From assembly GCA_963576565.1 (NCBI GenBank), contig OY755045.1, positions 7,995,477-8,059,476 on the forward strand: a DNA stretch of 64,000 nucleotides, in the 5' to 3' direction. Numbering within the stretch: the first letter of the stretch is position 1; the number at the start of each line of letters is the position of its first letter. Made by a program: the position numbers and the translations under genes. The notes under the pieces were generated by a model. The model saw nothing but the letters and a program-made list of their open reading frames with translations. It did not search any database and had not been told where the DNA came from. Below are positions 10,590 through 22,079 of the stretch, one piece after another. Source of the stretch: Aspidapion aeneum (lineage: Eukaryota > Arthropoda > Insecta > Coleoptera > Brentidae).

Positions 10590-11745
10590 AGTAATAATAA
10601 TATAAAGAGAAGTCAACCGCGGCCCCGTGTAAATTTTCCCAATTCGTGGCGGTCATTCCTGAAAACTTAGAATTTGCAGAATCCCCGGCGATGGCAACAT
10701 AGCTGCGTCACTGGAATCATCTAAAAAAAACCACACTGGGCTGAATTTTGACAATATTTTCAGAAACATAGCACTTCTTGTTTATTTTTACGTCCAACTA
10801 AGTTCTTTTTTACAAAAATAAAACTCAGCACACAGAAAAAAACACCAAAAATTCAATATGCCGAGTCCGCCGGCCAAGACAACACTGCATTTAATACAAA
10901 CACATGTTACTGTCAGTGTCGACCTTAGAGCTTAGGAATATCTGGGCTAACCGTTCACGACTTGAGGACCCACCTAATTAAACTTGTTGCCATTATATAA
11001 GTGAAAAAATAATCTTTTGTTTGAAACTCGTAGACAATGATTGAGTAGAAATAAAACTTTGGACTTCCATTGTCTTTATCTGAGGGCACGGCAGTGCCTC
11101 GCCAAGTTCGCGCTGCCGTACCATCTTTTCTTGAAACATTTCAGCCCTTATTTGACCTATCCAAAACTCTACTTCGGAAAGAGCTACGAATCTCATACTT
11201 TGCACAGTCGTAGACCTTCATAGAATTAACAACCCTCCAAGTTTCATGGACTTTTATAAAGTAGTTACGAAATTTCAAAAAACGTCGAAATTGCCACTTA
11301 CTCACTCCTCTACAATAGGAAAAAGGATTCCTTTTTACCTGGGGATATAGTCCAAGTAGCTCAAAACGAAACCCGGCCCTGCTAACACGAAATCCGTAAT
11401 ATGATGTCATACACCTGTTGCCACGTCCTGAAAAAATTGTGCGAAAAGGGGCCGTTCATAAATTATGTTATCAGATTGTAATAAGAAATACACAGCATAA
11501 AACGACGCGACGCGGACTAGTAAACGCATGACAAATTATCGCACGGTTTGAATAGCCTAACCAACTCAAAGCACTATATATTTTGGTAAGGTAAGAAGTT
11601 GAACCTTACTTATTATTTATAACATTTTACAGAGGCAGAGGAGGCGGCAACAGCGGAAAAGCTACATTGTTTACCAACAAATGAATGAATGACCGCCGAA
11701 ACCGGGGCTACTACTTCTCTTTATATATTATTACTCTGAGATTTT
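10590..11745. mobile_element. TIR element 'D', non-autonomous
   Basis: The left end AGAGTAATAATAATATAAAG followed by AGAAGT and GGCCCCG is matched in reverse complement at the right end (CGGGGCTACTACTTCTCT then TATTATTACTCTG). About 35 bp of TIR are visible. No clean duplication is seen, although both flanks contain TTTTAAA. The centre carries a piece of another dispersed repeat (11035-11410). No transposase motif. Confidence 0.55.
11035..11410 (-). repeat. Dispersed repeat shared with 55190-55455 (inverted)
   Basis: In reverse complement it contains GACGTTTTTTGAAATTTCGT, CATGAAACTTGGAGGG, GAGATTCGTAGCT, AGTAGAGTTTT and CGAGGCACTGCCGTGCCCTC, in the same order as 55200-55441. Both strands are nominally open over short spans, but the two copies do not keep one frame, so I do not read it as a gene. 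Confidence 0.8.
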
Positions 11746-11759
11746 AAAACTATGTTTAT

Positions 11760-11938
11760 TTTAAATGCCTTCTTTAGGTAAATAAACAATAAATAATAAT
11801 GAAACATTTATATTGTTAGGCTTAATTAGATGCTTAAAAATGTTGATGTAAAATGTAATATGTATTTTGACTGGATCCACGCCCATCTGGGTAATACGGA
11901 TTTAATAAAGAATTTACTTACTTACTACTTACTTACCC
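11760..11938 (+). mobile_element. LINE 3' tail with (TTAC)n end
   Basis: ACTGGATCCACGCCCATCTG, TAATAAAGAATT, then CTTACTTACTTACTTAC. A short 3' UTR ending in a tetranucleotide repeat is typical of severely 5'-truncated LINE copies. No coding part left. Confidence 0.5.
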
Positions 11939-11939
11939 A

Positions 11940-12090
11940 CATAGCAACTGTGTGTCTACATTGCAAAACACACGCATGCGCACTTGAAAATTCGCATCCG
12001 CGAATTTAAATTTGCCATTGGTTCCAAAGCCAGCTATGAGCTCTTCACTTTTCGATTCTTTGAACATGTATTTATGGCACAACGTATTTG
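11940..12090 (-). repeat. Short repeat copy matching 63650-63750 (inverted)
   Basis: Shared blocks are CAAAACACACGCATGCGC or its variant, ACTTGAAA, and CGCGAATTTAAATTTGCC with changes. Non-coding. Confidence 0.55.
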
Positions 12091-13304
12091 GGCAAACCCT
12101 GTCAAATAAAGTGGCCAAGGCTTAAATGTTGTTAGCTACCAAGTTTGCAACAACTTAAAAAATAAATTAAAAGATTAAATATGATAGTGATTGACTATTT
12201 TAACTATCGAAAGCAGAACAATGTAGGAAAATCTATACATACCTTTTCAATTTTCTTCTTGTAGCTTCACACTTTCACTTCTTATATTTATTATTTAAAT
12301 ATAAAATTTTTGTACTATTAAACTTTTGTATTCAATTATTTACACTTCTTAAACTTTTAGGTTTTATAAACCTTTTATATATTTGTTGTAAATATTTTTA
12401 TTTATCAACATTTTAAACGTTGATTGAATAGGTGAAACTATTCAATCAACTGTTTAATTTACTTAATATTACCGTTTAGGTTTGGGGTGTATTATTGATT
12501 AAAAATGCCGATTTTAGGACAACGAATGGTTTGTATTTTGATGTTAAAAAAACCATAAAACAGTTAAAAACATTATTTAAAAACACTGGAAACAGTAATA
12601 ATTAAAAGCTTTAAAATTAATAAACTCCAAAAGAAAAGACTAAAATAATATTAACTAATTATGAATAATAAAGTTAACAGTTTTATACAAAGTTAAAATA
12701 ATTGATAAATTTCCCCAGTTGAAAAAAAACCCTTAAGAAGTGTGAACGAAAGCAAAGCCAACTAAAGAATGTTTTCCTTAACGACTTTCGAAAGTTTCTT
12801 GTCTCAGTTAAAGTCACCCTACGCTTGCAGGCACAAATACCTTGGCGTTGATTGGCTAGAATTCCGCTCCCTGTCGCCTTGGCGAGAAAGAGATATATTG
12901 CGCTTTAAACGCTCCACTAAGAGACAAAATACCAACGCAAGCCAAACTTAAAGAAACCGTTAAAAAGTAAAATTACGCAATGTGTTTTTTAAAAATTGAA
13001 AATAATTTAGCAAATTTGTTTCCAGTTACAGAATATACATTATTTTGATGTTAGTGGCTCAAAGGACATATTAGCCGAATAAAAGTTTTATTAAAATACA
13101 GCGGACCTGAAAATATGCCTAAAAACAAGTCGTCGGAGTTGCCATAAATTTTACTTATTCTTAACCTAGTCTTGCGTATAATTAATGCTTGTTGATGTCA
13201 AAAACAATATTTAATTAAAAATATTTAAAAACTTATAAATGGCAAAAATGCCATTTATATTCAAATCCTGTTTTGTTACACTACATTATATGACAATTGT
13301 CAAA
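12091..13304. other. AT-rich stretch with one strong hairpin, no gene
   Basis: At 12416-12460 GTTGATTGAATA and TATTCAATCAAC flank a short loop. The stretch 12765-12960 is less AT-rich but has no open frame of note. Nothing else recognised. Confidence 0.4.
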
Positions 13305-13345
13305 AATGTAAGGTTATGTCTATTATTTTTTTTTAAACACTATTA
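13305..13345 (+). repeat. Short piece of the 6388-6690 dispersed repeat
   Basis: AAGGTTATGTCTATTATTTT with flanking GACAATTGTCAAAA matches 6370-6402. Confidence 0.55.
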
Positions 13346-14094
13346 AAAATTTCACCACCAAAAAATATAAAACAATGCGCCCCCCAAAATAAAAGGACTA
13401 TGACTATTTCAAGCCGTGCGTGCTGTCGCCATCTTTTAATCAAATTTTACAAAAGTTGGTAGTTATCGAAAAGGTACTGACCATATTAATTTTCAAATCC
13501 TCGAATCAATCTCAAATCCGTCTAAGCATCACTCACTTTTTATAGAGCCAGTCTATACCCATAGTAGAAACTTGATAACGAATGAGGAAAATCTAAACCT
13601 AGAGAACAAGAATTCCAGAAAAAGTCACTTAGCTATACATCAGATTCTAGTTGACAGGAACACGCGCGTGGTTTCATGGACTATCTGAAAAAGGCCTCAT
13701 CAGCCAACCTTGTCTTTTATTTGTTCTTCTTTTTACCCAACTGCACCACGGCAAAAGGAAAAGTAATGTTTTTCGATTGTATGTATGTAAGTAAATATGT
13801 ATGTTTGTGTCACGCTAGATGCTAAACGGCTGAACCGATTTTGACAAAAAAGGTGTCGTTAAATTGCTACTGATCCCGAAGGCGCTATAGGCTATATTTT
13901 TTTAAACTGGGATCAAGATGGCGGTCTTGAAAAGCCATTTTGTCACATGATGTACAAATTATCTCAATTTCAAGCGATGTAATGAAATTCCTTTGATTAC
14001 CCATTGCAAATGTCCTCTAATTTGCTGTAGTTACTTTGTGATCCTCCCTGCTCCCACCTATCTCCCCTCCTGTAATTCCCCCAATCCTATTCAA

Positions 14095-15310
14095 AAACCA
14101 TATTCGCATAATTTTATCAAATATAGAGCGATATCAAAAATTTTTTCTGCATACGCCTTCAGATTTTTTTCCAACACCATTTTACTAGCCCCCCCCCGCC
14201 TCTCCCTCTCTCTTCTCCGCCATCCTTATTATAGATAGATAGATAGATATATATTTATTCAACATATTAAAAATACAACAACAAATTGTATAAATATGGT
14301 AAGTCACAACAATTCATTTGTTACAAATAATTTAAACTAGGTATTTTAAAAGTGATTATAGAAATCACTGAGGTTAAAAAAAATATATTCCTTTTTATAT
14401 AAAAAGTCGTCAAATAGCATTCCTGCATAGGTAACAAGTTTAAAGAGACACAACAAATATTAATAATACATTAATAAACAAACATGATAAAAACATGTAA
14501 AATTTAAAAAGTTTATCCTAATTTAACATGATCAATAAAAAACTTTTTTTTATAAGTATTGTTACTTTCCTGTTCATTATAGAACATTGCTAAAAAAGAA
14601 ACACAAAATAAAATTTCAAAATTAAAAAATTGAACAAATTTAAAAAATATAAACTTTCTTCACAGTTTTTATACATAGTAAAAAATATTTATTATAACAA
14701 GTCCAAATGTTTAAACATAAGATTAAATCAAATTTTGAAAGCTGTTGCTATCACGTTTACATAAATCTGAAACAATACAGTCGAAATAAAAGATACTAAA
14801 ATTTTAAATAAAAAACCCTTAAAAGAAAGAAGAATCTTTATAAATAATGCCCGAGAGAAATCCATGACAAAACTTTTAATGTAACCTAATTTTTGTCTTG
14901 TATAAGGCTCAATTTCACAAATTAGATTAAAGCAAGCTTTTTTAAATATTTTGAAACTGTTTATTTCTTTAATATTTTGCGGGAGTTTGTTAAAAAATTT
15001 TATTGAGGCATAGTCTGGTCCTTTTTTAGTGGAGGTTAGCCTATGAAGAGGGTGTATTAGTAATAGTTATAGCTATAACTTTCACAAATATAAAGCGATT
15101 TCAAAAGTTATTTCTGCACAAGCTTCAAGACTTTTTTTCAACATCATTTTACTAGTTTCCTTCTCCCTGTCTTCTCCCCTCCCTCCTTATTAGTAATAGT
15201 TGTAGCTATACCTTTCACAAATATAGAGCGATTTCAAAAACTCTTTCAGCAAACGCTTTAAAAAATTTTTCGGCACCATATTACTATTCCCTCCTCCTTT
15301 TCTAAATTCT
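14095..15310. repeat. Diverged ~120-bp units in element A (split by LINE)
   Basis: Three units: 14095-14226, 15060-15185 and 15186-15310. Each has CAAATATAGAGCGAT or AAATATAAAGCGATT, TTCTGCA/TTCAGCA, a CACCATTTTACTAG-like segment, a C/T-rich tract and CCTTATTA. Related units occur at 25690-25808 and 26417-26520. Confidence 0.7.
14226..15060 (-). mobile_element. 5'-truncated CR1-like LINE tail nested in element A
   Basis: On the minus strand an open frame of about 110 codons runs from 15060 to a stop at 14728-14730. It includes STKKGPDYASIKFFNKLPQN and INSFKIFKKACFNLICEI, the C-terminal FNKLP-type block of CR1-like ORF2. The 3' end of the element (14226-14260) is a (TATC)n / (GATA)n microsatellite, as usual for this clade. 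It is inserted in one of the ~120-bp units of element A. Confidence 0.75.
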
Positions 15311-15768
15311 GCGGCTGGCAATGGCATATATAATGGGGGGCCTGCCCCCCCCCCCCGAATTTTATTTTATAAATATTTTCCACATATTTCCTAAATACAA
15401 ACATAAAATAGCATAAAATACGGCCTCATGAGGTCTCATCCCCCCCCCCTGAAACTGTTCGATCCCCTCCCGAAACATTTTTCTATATACGCCACTGGCG
15501 GCTGGCGACCGCTATGTTGATTCCTGGTTAAAAAAATATAACCTATAGCACATTCGAGAGCAGTAGTAATTCAACGACAACTTTTTTGTCAAAATCGGTT
15601 CAGCCGTTTTGCCTCTAGCGCGACACAAACATACATACGTACATACATTCATATCACAAGCGAAAAATATTACCCTTCCTTTCGCCGTACTGCAGTTGGG
15701 TAAAAAAACGAGCGGATTGAACCTATTTATTGGAACTTTTAGCTCACACTACTATAGTCGGAATGGGA

Positions 15769-15886
15769 CAACTGGGCGCCGCCAACTGGGCGCCGCCAAC
15801 TCGGCGCCGCCAACTGGGCGCCGGGCCAACTGGGCGCCGGGCCAACACGACGCCGCCAACTGGGCGCCGGCCAACTCGGCGCCGGA
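15769..15886. repeat. GC-rich minisatellite, 14-16 bp unit
   Basis: Eight units of CCAACTGGGCGCCG with variants ACTCGGCGCC and ACACGACGCC. Strongly GC-rich in an AT-rich region. The unit length resembles the arm units of the foldback elements, but there is no inverted partner arm and no duplication, so it may be a solo arm or simply a minisatellite. Confidence 0.85.
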
Positions 15887-16029
15887 CAAAAATTTTTTTT
15901 TTGATAAAATGTGTGGATGAAAAATAAAATATATTATTTATATAATAACATCTTTAAAAAATCCTTTACGCAGTTTTTTACAAGCTTTTATATTTAGCTT
16001 CAGATGTTCTGTCTAACTAACTAACTATC

Positions 16030-16600
16030 TATCAAATATTGTGGAGCGTTTTTGACACACTTCCCATTATCCGATTTGGATGAAATTTGGTACACACGTA
16101 GTGGTCCCATGACAATACAACACTAAGAAAAAAATATCCTCCCACCCCTATCCACACCCCTTCTATACAAAAATGTGTTGTGGGTTTGCACTCGAAATGG
16201 TCCCATTTAAAAATGAACAAAATCCACCAAACACAAGCCAATTAAAAGGGTGGGGGTAGATTTCGAAAATTAAGTATATGTAAAAATATGGCGTGTGTGA
16301 TATCAAACGAAAGGTAATTGAGCCTGGAGTTAAACAAACTACATTTTAGTTTATTTAACAAAAAAAGGGTGGGGGTAAATTAAAAAAATTTGAGTTTATG
16401 TGAAAATATGGCGTGTGTGATTCAAACGAAAGTTAATTGAGTCTAGAGTTAAACAAAATACATTTTAGCCTTTTTTTTTTTAAGGTGGGGGTAGATTTTG
16501 AAAATTAGAGTTTAAATCAAAACATGGCTTGTGTGGTATCAAACGATAGGTAATTGAGTCTAGAGTTGAATAAAATATATTTAAGTTTTTAGTTATATTA
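16030..16600. repeat. Three ~118-bp tandem units after a GGTACACACGTAG-type repeat
   Basis: ATGGCGTGTGTGA or variant starts at 16288, 16408 and 16524 (periods 120 and 116), each followed by CAAACGAAAGGTAATTGAG and an ACATTTTAG-like segment with GGTGGGGGTA. Non-coding. Confidence 0.85.
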
Positions 16601-17044
16601 GCTCACACGCACACTATAACTACAGTACTGTGTGAGCTTAAGTGCCCATAAATTGGCGCAGTATTTTTTAATGTTATTGGAGTTTACAGAATTTGTTAGA
16701 GGCCTTTAGTTGAAGAAGGCCACTGATAGTACCATCTTCCAAGATGACAAAAAAACGATGCGTGCCCGAGTACTGTAGTACCTCGTGGTACCATTTAAGT
16801 ACGTCCTGAAGAAGCACAAGATCAATGTTTAAGTCGACTGACAGAATTTTAATGTTCGAACGTAAATCTTTGAGTTATGCTCGATATGCGTGATTTGACA
16901 GGTCAATAGAATTGCTTTTGTAGACTGCTTGCTACCTTTTATTTAACTACTTGCAGTAATATTAGCACTAAAGCAATAATGCCTCAAAACGTAAAGTTTA
17001 GCACCCGTGAATAAAGAAAACAATTTTTTTTTCGTGGCTTATCG
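16601..17044. other. No gene recognised
   Basis: Contains an inverted CTCACACGCACAC / CAGTACTGTGTGAG pair at 16609-16636. No coding or transposon motif. Confidence 0.35.
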
Positions 17045-17052
17045 AGTATAGC

Positions 17053-17298
17053 CAGCGGCGTAGCGTGCCTGTAGGGGCAGGGGGGCCGACAGCTAAAAAG
17101 GGGGCGCCCATCAATAATCTTGCGACCAAAAAAAAAAGGTCATCATGTCTTGTCTCTAGTTTTCTTTGGCGCCCTCTCAATTTGCCGTTGTCGGCCCTGC
17201 TACTTAATAATAACGGGGCGCTTCGGGCACCCATGGGGCGCCAGTACCCTCGGGGCGGGGGGAACGACAACCCCCCCCCCCCCCACGTTACGCCACTG
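17053..17298. mobile_element. hAT MITE with perfect 8-bp duplication
   Basis: A 246-bp element. The ends are CAGCGGCGTAGCGTG and CGTTACGCCACTG (reverse complement CAGTGGCGTAACG). The flanks AGTATAGC at 17045-17052 and 17299-17306 are identical. TIR and duplication length are diagnostic of the hAT superfamily. Internal sequence includes CTTGCGACCAAAAAAAAAA and GGGCGCC blocks shared with the MITEs at 25853, 29576 and 43332. It is inserted in or beside a small LINE remnant. Confidence 0.9.
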
Positions 17299-17400
17299 AG
17301 TATAGCGATAAAAGAACTATACAAAGGGTCAAAATCTAAAATTAAAATTGGAAATCGACTTTTAAAAGAATTCCTGGTAACAAAGGGCTTAAGACTATGA
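17299..17400 (+). mobile_element. Tiny LINE RT remnant
   Basis: AIKELYKGSKSKIKIGNRLL then EFLVTKGLR aligns with AIKELYRNSNAKVKIKAKL and GFQVNKGLKQG of LINE L1, i.e. the segment just before the catalytic FADD block. Truncated on both sides. Confidence 0.65.
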
Positions 17401-17800
17401 TGTTTGATGAGGACTTGCCCGTGAAACTTTTTTGTTAAGACTTTTTACCTCGTGAACTTCCTTCAAATTTAAAAAATCCAGGGTTCAGGCTGTTTTCTGG
17501 GAGCAGATTATATCTGTCTCCGTCGCGACGTCAAAATTAGCCTTAAAACCGAGGCAACCCTGGCCGAAGCTGCAAATTGACTGTTGGTCTCTCCTCAGTA
17601 AACACCACATTTCATATTTCTTTTTCAGATACCCACATCATCATTTCATCTCCTTCCATTTTATGATTATGCTCGGGCTGAATAAAGCCTAATGAAGCCG
17701 AAACGCGTCCCCGAGCTACCTTTACCTCTGAGGACTTGCCCGTGAAACTTTTTTGTTAAAACTTTTTTTGACGTTTTTGTGGCGATCCGAATCCAAAAAT
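17401..17800. repeat. Repeat 'M', copy 1, with 45-bp direct repeats at its ends
   Basis: GAGGACTTGCCCGTGAAACT then TTTTTGTTAAGACTTTTT occurs at about 17410 and again at about 17730 (one base changed). Between them are GCTGCAAATTGACTGTTGGT and CACATTTCATATTTC, also found in the M copy at 57603-57660. CTAATGAAGCCGAAACGCG (17691-17709) resembles the repeated CTGARGAT...GAAAC motif of other repeats here. Non-coding. Confidence 0.6.
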
Positions 17801-18082
17801 GTATTTGTTGTTTCAACCTGCCCCAATTTCCCCTACTGTTTTTGATATGATTCAAGGTGGTGTGAAAATTCCGCAAGTTAGACCACAAATAACAGCCATT
17901 AATTGAGATGTGCCGAGTGCCGCAATATGGTAATTTTCAGCACCTCATTTTAGAACATAATTTCGCGCAAAAATCGTGCAAGACCGATTTTGATAATCAA
18001 CACAAATCAGATTCAATCGTTTCTCTTAAGAAAAGTCACTCTAACTAACTCCAACTTACTCTAAACAATAATCATAAAATCG
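17801..18082. other. No gene recognised
   Basis: Nothing recognisable apart from a tetranucleotide-rich end (ATCTATCTATCTC) belonging to the LINE that follows. Confidence 0.3.
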
Positions 18083-19790
18083 AATCTATCTATCTCTATA
18101 TTTAGCCCTTTTCAATCCATTTTTGGACATAGGCCTCCCCTAATATCTTCCACTCTTCTCTGTATGTCGCGGTGTTCATCCATCTAGCTCCCGCGTGTTT
18201 CTTCAAATCGTCCGCCCATCTCATTTGGGGTCCTCCCCTACTTCTTTTATTTTCCCAAGGTCTCCAGTTAACAATATTCCTTCGCTCGTCTTTCTGTCTG
18301 ATACTTTCATCGACAAATTTTCATTTTAATTTTGCAACTTTTCCTCCGACATTTTGTTTGTTTTTTTGTTTTATTTCTTATACATTCATCCCTTTTTCTA
18401 TCTGTTAGATTTACATGTAACATTTGTCTTTCCATTGATCTTTGGGCTTTTGTTACCTTATCCATGTTTGTTGAGGTAAGTACAGGAAGGTTTTGAGGCA
18501 CTGAGGATATTTTTTATTTTTTAATGTTACTCCTTCTCTTGATTTCAGCTGTTTGGTATTATTTGTCCCAGTTATATACAGGGTGTTCGGCACATGAACC
18601 GTCAAAATTTTTTTGGATATTGTTAGGGTCATTTGCTACCTTTTCAATCTTGAAACTTGGGTCCTAAGAGTCACGGCTAAAGAGATATGAATTCTTAATT
18701 TTTTTTTTCTCAAATTATCCAAAATCCCACCTTTAAACCCTCGCAAGTGTTTTATTAATGTCTGGAAAAGCACCATTTTTTAAAAATAATTCTGTAATCT
18801 TATGCTTCTTCAACTAATTAATAGATCTGTTAAAATGGATGTACATACCAAAGGGACATACGAGGTTTTTTATTGAAGAACATTAGTGATTTTGTGAAAG
18901 AAAATTAATTTCAAAATTAAAAATCAAAAAAGATATCGACAATTGAGAACTTTATTTACTTTTAAAAACTTATTTAGTTGATTACCTTTCTAACGGTATG
19001 CTACACATTGATAAAAAAAGATTTCTGCTTTAAAATACGGATATTTCGCCAGAAGGGCGAGATTCGTTCGGAATTGGTAAGAAAACAATTTGATGTTTAT
19101 GATCGTTTACCCACTTAAACAAAAGTTAAACTTTTAACAATAATGTATTGTGTTCTTTATTTATAAACTTTGTTCGAAACGATCATAAACATCAAATTGT
19201 TTTTCTTATCAAGTTCGAACTGTTGCCCGTCTCACAGAATATCCGTATTTTAAAGCAGAATTGTTTTTTTTTAATCAATGTATAGCATACCGTTAAAAAG
19301 GTAATCAACTACAGAAGTTTTTAAAAGAAAATGAAGTTCTCAAGTGTCGATACTTTTTTAATTTTTAATTTTGAAATTGATTTTCTTTCAAAAAATCACT
19401 AATGTTCTTCAATAAAAAACCTCGTATGTCCCTTTGGTTCATAACTTTTAACAAATCTATTAATTAGTTAAAGTAGCATAAGATTACAGAATTATAAAAA
19501 AAAATGGTGCTTTTCCAGACATTAGTAAAAAGCTTACGAGGGTTTAAAGGTGGGAAGTTCCAAGGTTGAAAAGGTAGCAAATGACCCCAACAATATCCCA
19601 AAAAATTTTGGCAGTTCATGTGCCGAACACCCTGTATATATTCCTCTACTTGTTCTATTTTTTCTTGGTTTATTCTAGTTCATACGCAAGCCTATATTTT
19701 TGGCTGCTGTATCCAGTTCTTTTAGCATTTTTATAGTTCTTCTTTTTTATCTGTTATTAAAGCGATATCAGGACGTTTTTCGAAATCTTA
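18083..19790 (-). mobile_element. RTE/BovB-like LINE fragment split by palindromic element
   Basis: On the minus strand, 19790-19635 encodes degraded RT ending (IALITDK-like, then MLKELDTAAKNIGLRMN) and, after the inserted element, 18583-18083 encodes the C-terminal region: NMDKVTKAQRSMERQMLHVN, RKRDECIRNKTKKQ, then RSRGGPQMRWADDLKKHAG and YREEW. The LINE at 27113-27924 has the same C-terminal block (NMDKARKAQRSMERQMLHVK). The frame is broken at several points. The 3' end is a TATC-rich microsatellite at 18083-18100. Confidence 0.85.
18584..19634. mobile_element. Palindromic foldback element 'F' (about 1.05 kb)
   Basis: Starts CAGGGTGTTCGGCACATGAA and ends with its reverse complement. The similarity continues through both halves: CCTCGTATGTCCCTTTGGT, GATTACCTTTCTAACGGTAT, TGCTTTAAAATACGGATAT and ACAATTTGATGTTTATGATC all recur inverted at mirrored places. 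The arms are about 500 bp with scattered differences, meeting near 19110. The element interrupts a LINE at a TATATA site, so the duplication (TA, TATA or longer) cannot be sized. No ORF. A Tc1/mariner-type origin is plausible from the TA-rich target but not shown. Confidence 0.8.
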
Positions 19791-20283
19791 ATGAACCATT
19801 AGGTGAGTGAAGATATCGTGAGATAATATGGACGATCTTTAAAGGGAATTAAATCACAAAAATGAACATCTGTTTTGCTATTTATATTCGATTCTAAAAC
19901 TCGATCGGAAAAATATTTCCACGCTCATTTCTAATACCATTCCAAAACCGAATTCCAAAAAACCAGAGCAATAATAATAGTCGTAGAAGATGCGCAGCGA
20001 GGTGCGACTTAAAACTCGATAAAAAACCATCTTAGAACCAATAAAAACCGGCGAATGTTCTTTAAAAGTCACTGCTGGCAAAATTCCGTCAGGTACTGAA
20101 GATGGTTGAGCATTTAAAGTGGTATTTTGTCCAGAAAAGGCTCTGTGAACTAGATCATCATCTATTTTATCTAAAAGTCTATGGTACTAGGACTTCTCAG
20201 ATATTCAAAGTATTAAAACATTTTAGAGATATAAGGTATATTGTGGTCAAATAAGTTACCACAGTTTTGGAAGACAAAGGACT
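19791..20283. other. No gene recognised
   Basis: AT-rich, no repeat landmarks seen. A start-like TATGAATATAGGCTATTG at its end opens the LINE below. Confidence 0.3.
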
Positions 20284-21200
20284 ATGAATATAGGCTATTG
20301 CAACCGAAGTGCAGAATTGTAAGATCGATATTATTGCACTTACAGAGACAAAAAAGAAAGGAACAGGTACGAATAGTGTCAGTAATTTTGTCCATATATT
20401 CACTGGAGTCCCAAAAGAAATGAGAGCAGCCAAAGGGGTATCCTTATCAATAAAGAAAAACCTAAAAAATAAGATTACGGACTACGATTGCAATAATGAA
20501 AACATACTTCGAGTGAACATGAAGATGCTTGAACATAATATAAGCATATTAGCAGCTTACGCACCATCAGAGGACGAAAGAGTAGCTACAAAACAAATAT
20601 TCTTTGACCAACTTGATGAGACTATCACCAAAATCGGTAATACCTAAGAAATAATTATGCTTGGCGATTTTAATAGCCGAACTGGTAAACAAACCCAGAG
20701 CAAAGTGATAGAACCATTTGGAGAGGAAGTAACAAATAATAATGGCTTAAGACTGATGCAATTGTGTGAAACCCACAACCTAAAAATAAATAATGGTTTT
20801 TTTAAACATAAGGATATTCATCGATATACCTGGATGCAGCCAACAAGAAATCTTAAATCAATCATTGATTATGCTATAGGTGGACAACACTCGCAATTAA
20901 AGTGGTATGATGTGCGAGTCTTTCGTGGTGATACCTGTGGATCTGACCACCATCTGGTAAAAGCAAAAATATTATTCCCTTTAAGAAAAACAAATAATAG
21001 GACGAAAGTATTAGAGAAAAAAAAACCTAGAAAGCATCAAAGACAATCAAAAATACTACTTTAGAAGTTTAGAAATCGAAAGTATTCAAAGATTTTATCA
21101 GAACCGATTAGATGAAAAATTAATAAACACAAATCACTCATTTAAAGAGGTATATACAAACATAATAAAAAGCTTGAAGGAAGCAAGCAACGAAGCCCTT
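20284..21200 (+). mobile_element. LINE 5' part of ORF2: AP-type endonuclease domain
   Basis: Starts at the ATG of MNIGYC (20284), the usual opening of RTE-like endonucleases, then after a small deletion and frame change gives CKIDIIALTETKKKGTGT. It continues with NISILAAYAPSEDERVA, one in-frame TAA at 20645-20647, then IIMLGDFNSRTGKQT, LKINNGFFKHKDIHRYTW, SIIDYAIGG and TCGSDHHLVKAK. GDFN and SDHH are catalytic motifs of the exonuclease/endonuclease/phosphatase fold. After 21060 a frameshift leads to SLEIESIQRFYQNRLDEKL and IIKSLKEASNEAL, the linker before RT. It stops at about 21200. It would nick target DNA in an intact element; this copy cannot. Confidence 0.88.
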
Positions 21201-21895
21201 TTTTTACAAGTCTGGGACCGCCGCTGTTTAATGAGCACTACAAGCCATTGCAATTTAGATAAACGAATATTGAGTGCAATACTTCAACAGAGTTCCCAAT
21301 ACTGGACAATAGTTTTGACCAATTTGTATCGAGATAAATGAAAAAAATACGAGCATCGGTACAAACTCTTAATTGACAAATATGGTGGACATTAGCAGTG
21401 CTCAGCAGGTGTAAAGTGTAGTTTACTGCTGCGTTTTAGCGGAAACCGATAAAAGGCAATCCTGCATCGAGGAAGAATGGTTTTTCTTGAAAATTTTGCT
21501 TCTCTAAATGGTCAAATTATTTTTATGGGGCAGTTTTTAAGACTTTGAAGACAAGCTATTCGATGTGGGAGAGGCTGGAATGGTCTATTCGTGCAGAAAT
21601 GCGATGAAATGGTGTGAAAATTTGATCTTTCGGCTTTGAGAAAAAATGTCGTTTGCAATTGAAATTTTTTTGAAAAAATTTTATTCAAAAACAAAGGAGA
21701 AAATATGTCTGGCGTTGGTGGTCCTAGAATTTAAATTTACAAAACTCAAAAAACATTGTTTTGAGAAAATCGCTGTTAAACAATTTAGTTCATTAGAGAG
21801 ATTCATTTTTCACTTACATGACAAACTACGAGTTAACATGTTATTTTATATCAACAGGAACCTATTAACTCAATGTAATTGGTGCAGAACGTTTC
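21201..21895. other. Left flank of tandem array, no gene recognised
   Basis: AT-rich. A 92-codon nominal ORF at 21646-21924 runs into the array but has no recognised motif. Confidence 0.3.
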
Positions 21896-22079
21896 TCAGA
21901 AAAAATGATTTTTGTCGTTTTTAGTTAAAAAAAAGACAAACACCCGATATTGTGACACTTTTTTAGAACAAGGCATCATGACGTTGTAAATCAGGATGTC
22001 ACGCAGGATGGTAAATAATATAAAAAAAGAAAACAAATAAAGAAGAAACTTTGTATTTATTTTTACAACGAGTTATAAA

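Larger units (their letters stand above)
13734..15712. mobile_element. TIR element 'A', copy 1, with nested LINE
   Basis: The left end TACCCAACTGCACCACGGC and right end (reverse complement TACCCAACTGCAGTACGGC) continue as a long TIR of roughly 210 bp that includes the GTATGTATGT tract, GGCTGAACCGATTTTGAC and TGCTACTGATCCC. Subterminal sequence contains loose tandem units of about 120 bp rich in CCCTCCTCC. No transposase is visible, so it is non-autonomous. A second copy (25638-31256, opposite orientation) hosts many insertions. The flanks give no clear target duplication. Superfamily not assigned. Confidence 0.75.

Noticed and set aside
10993..11410. Overlapping minus-strand ORFs with SEVEFWIGQIRAEMFQEK and RRFLKFRNYF
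   Set aside because: The same repeat at 55190-55455 does not keep these frames, so a protein is unlikely.
17065..17400. 111-codon ORF across the hAT MITE
   Set aside because: It crosses the MITE border into a LINE remnant; it is a chance join.
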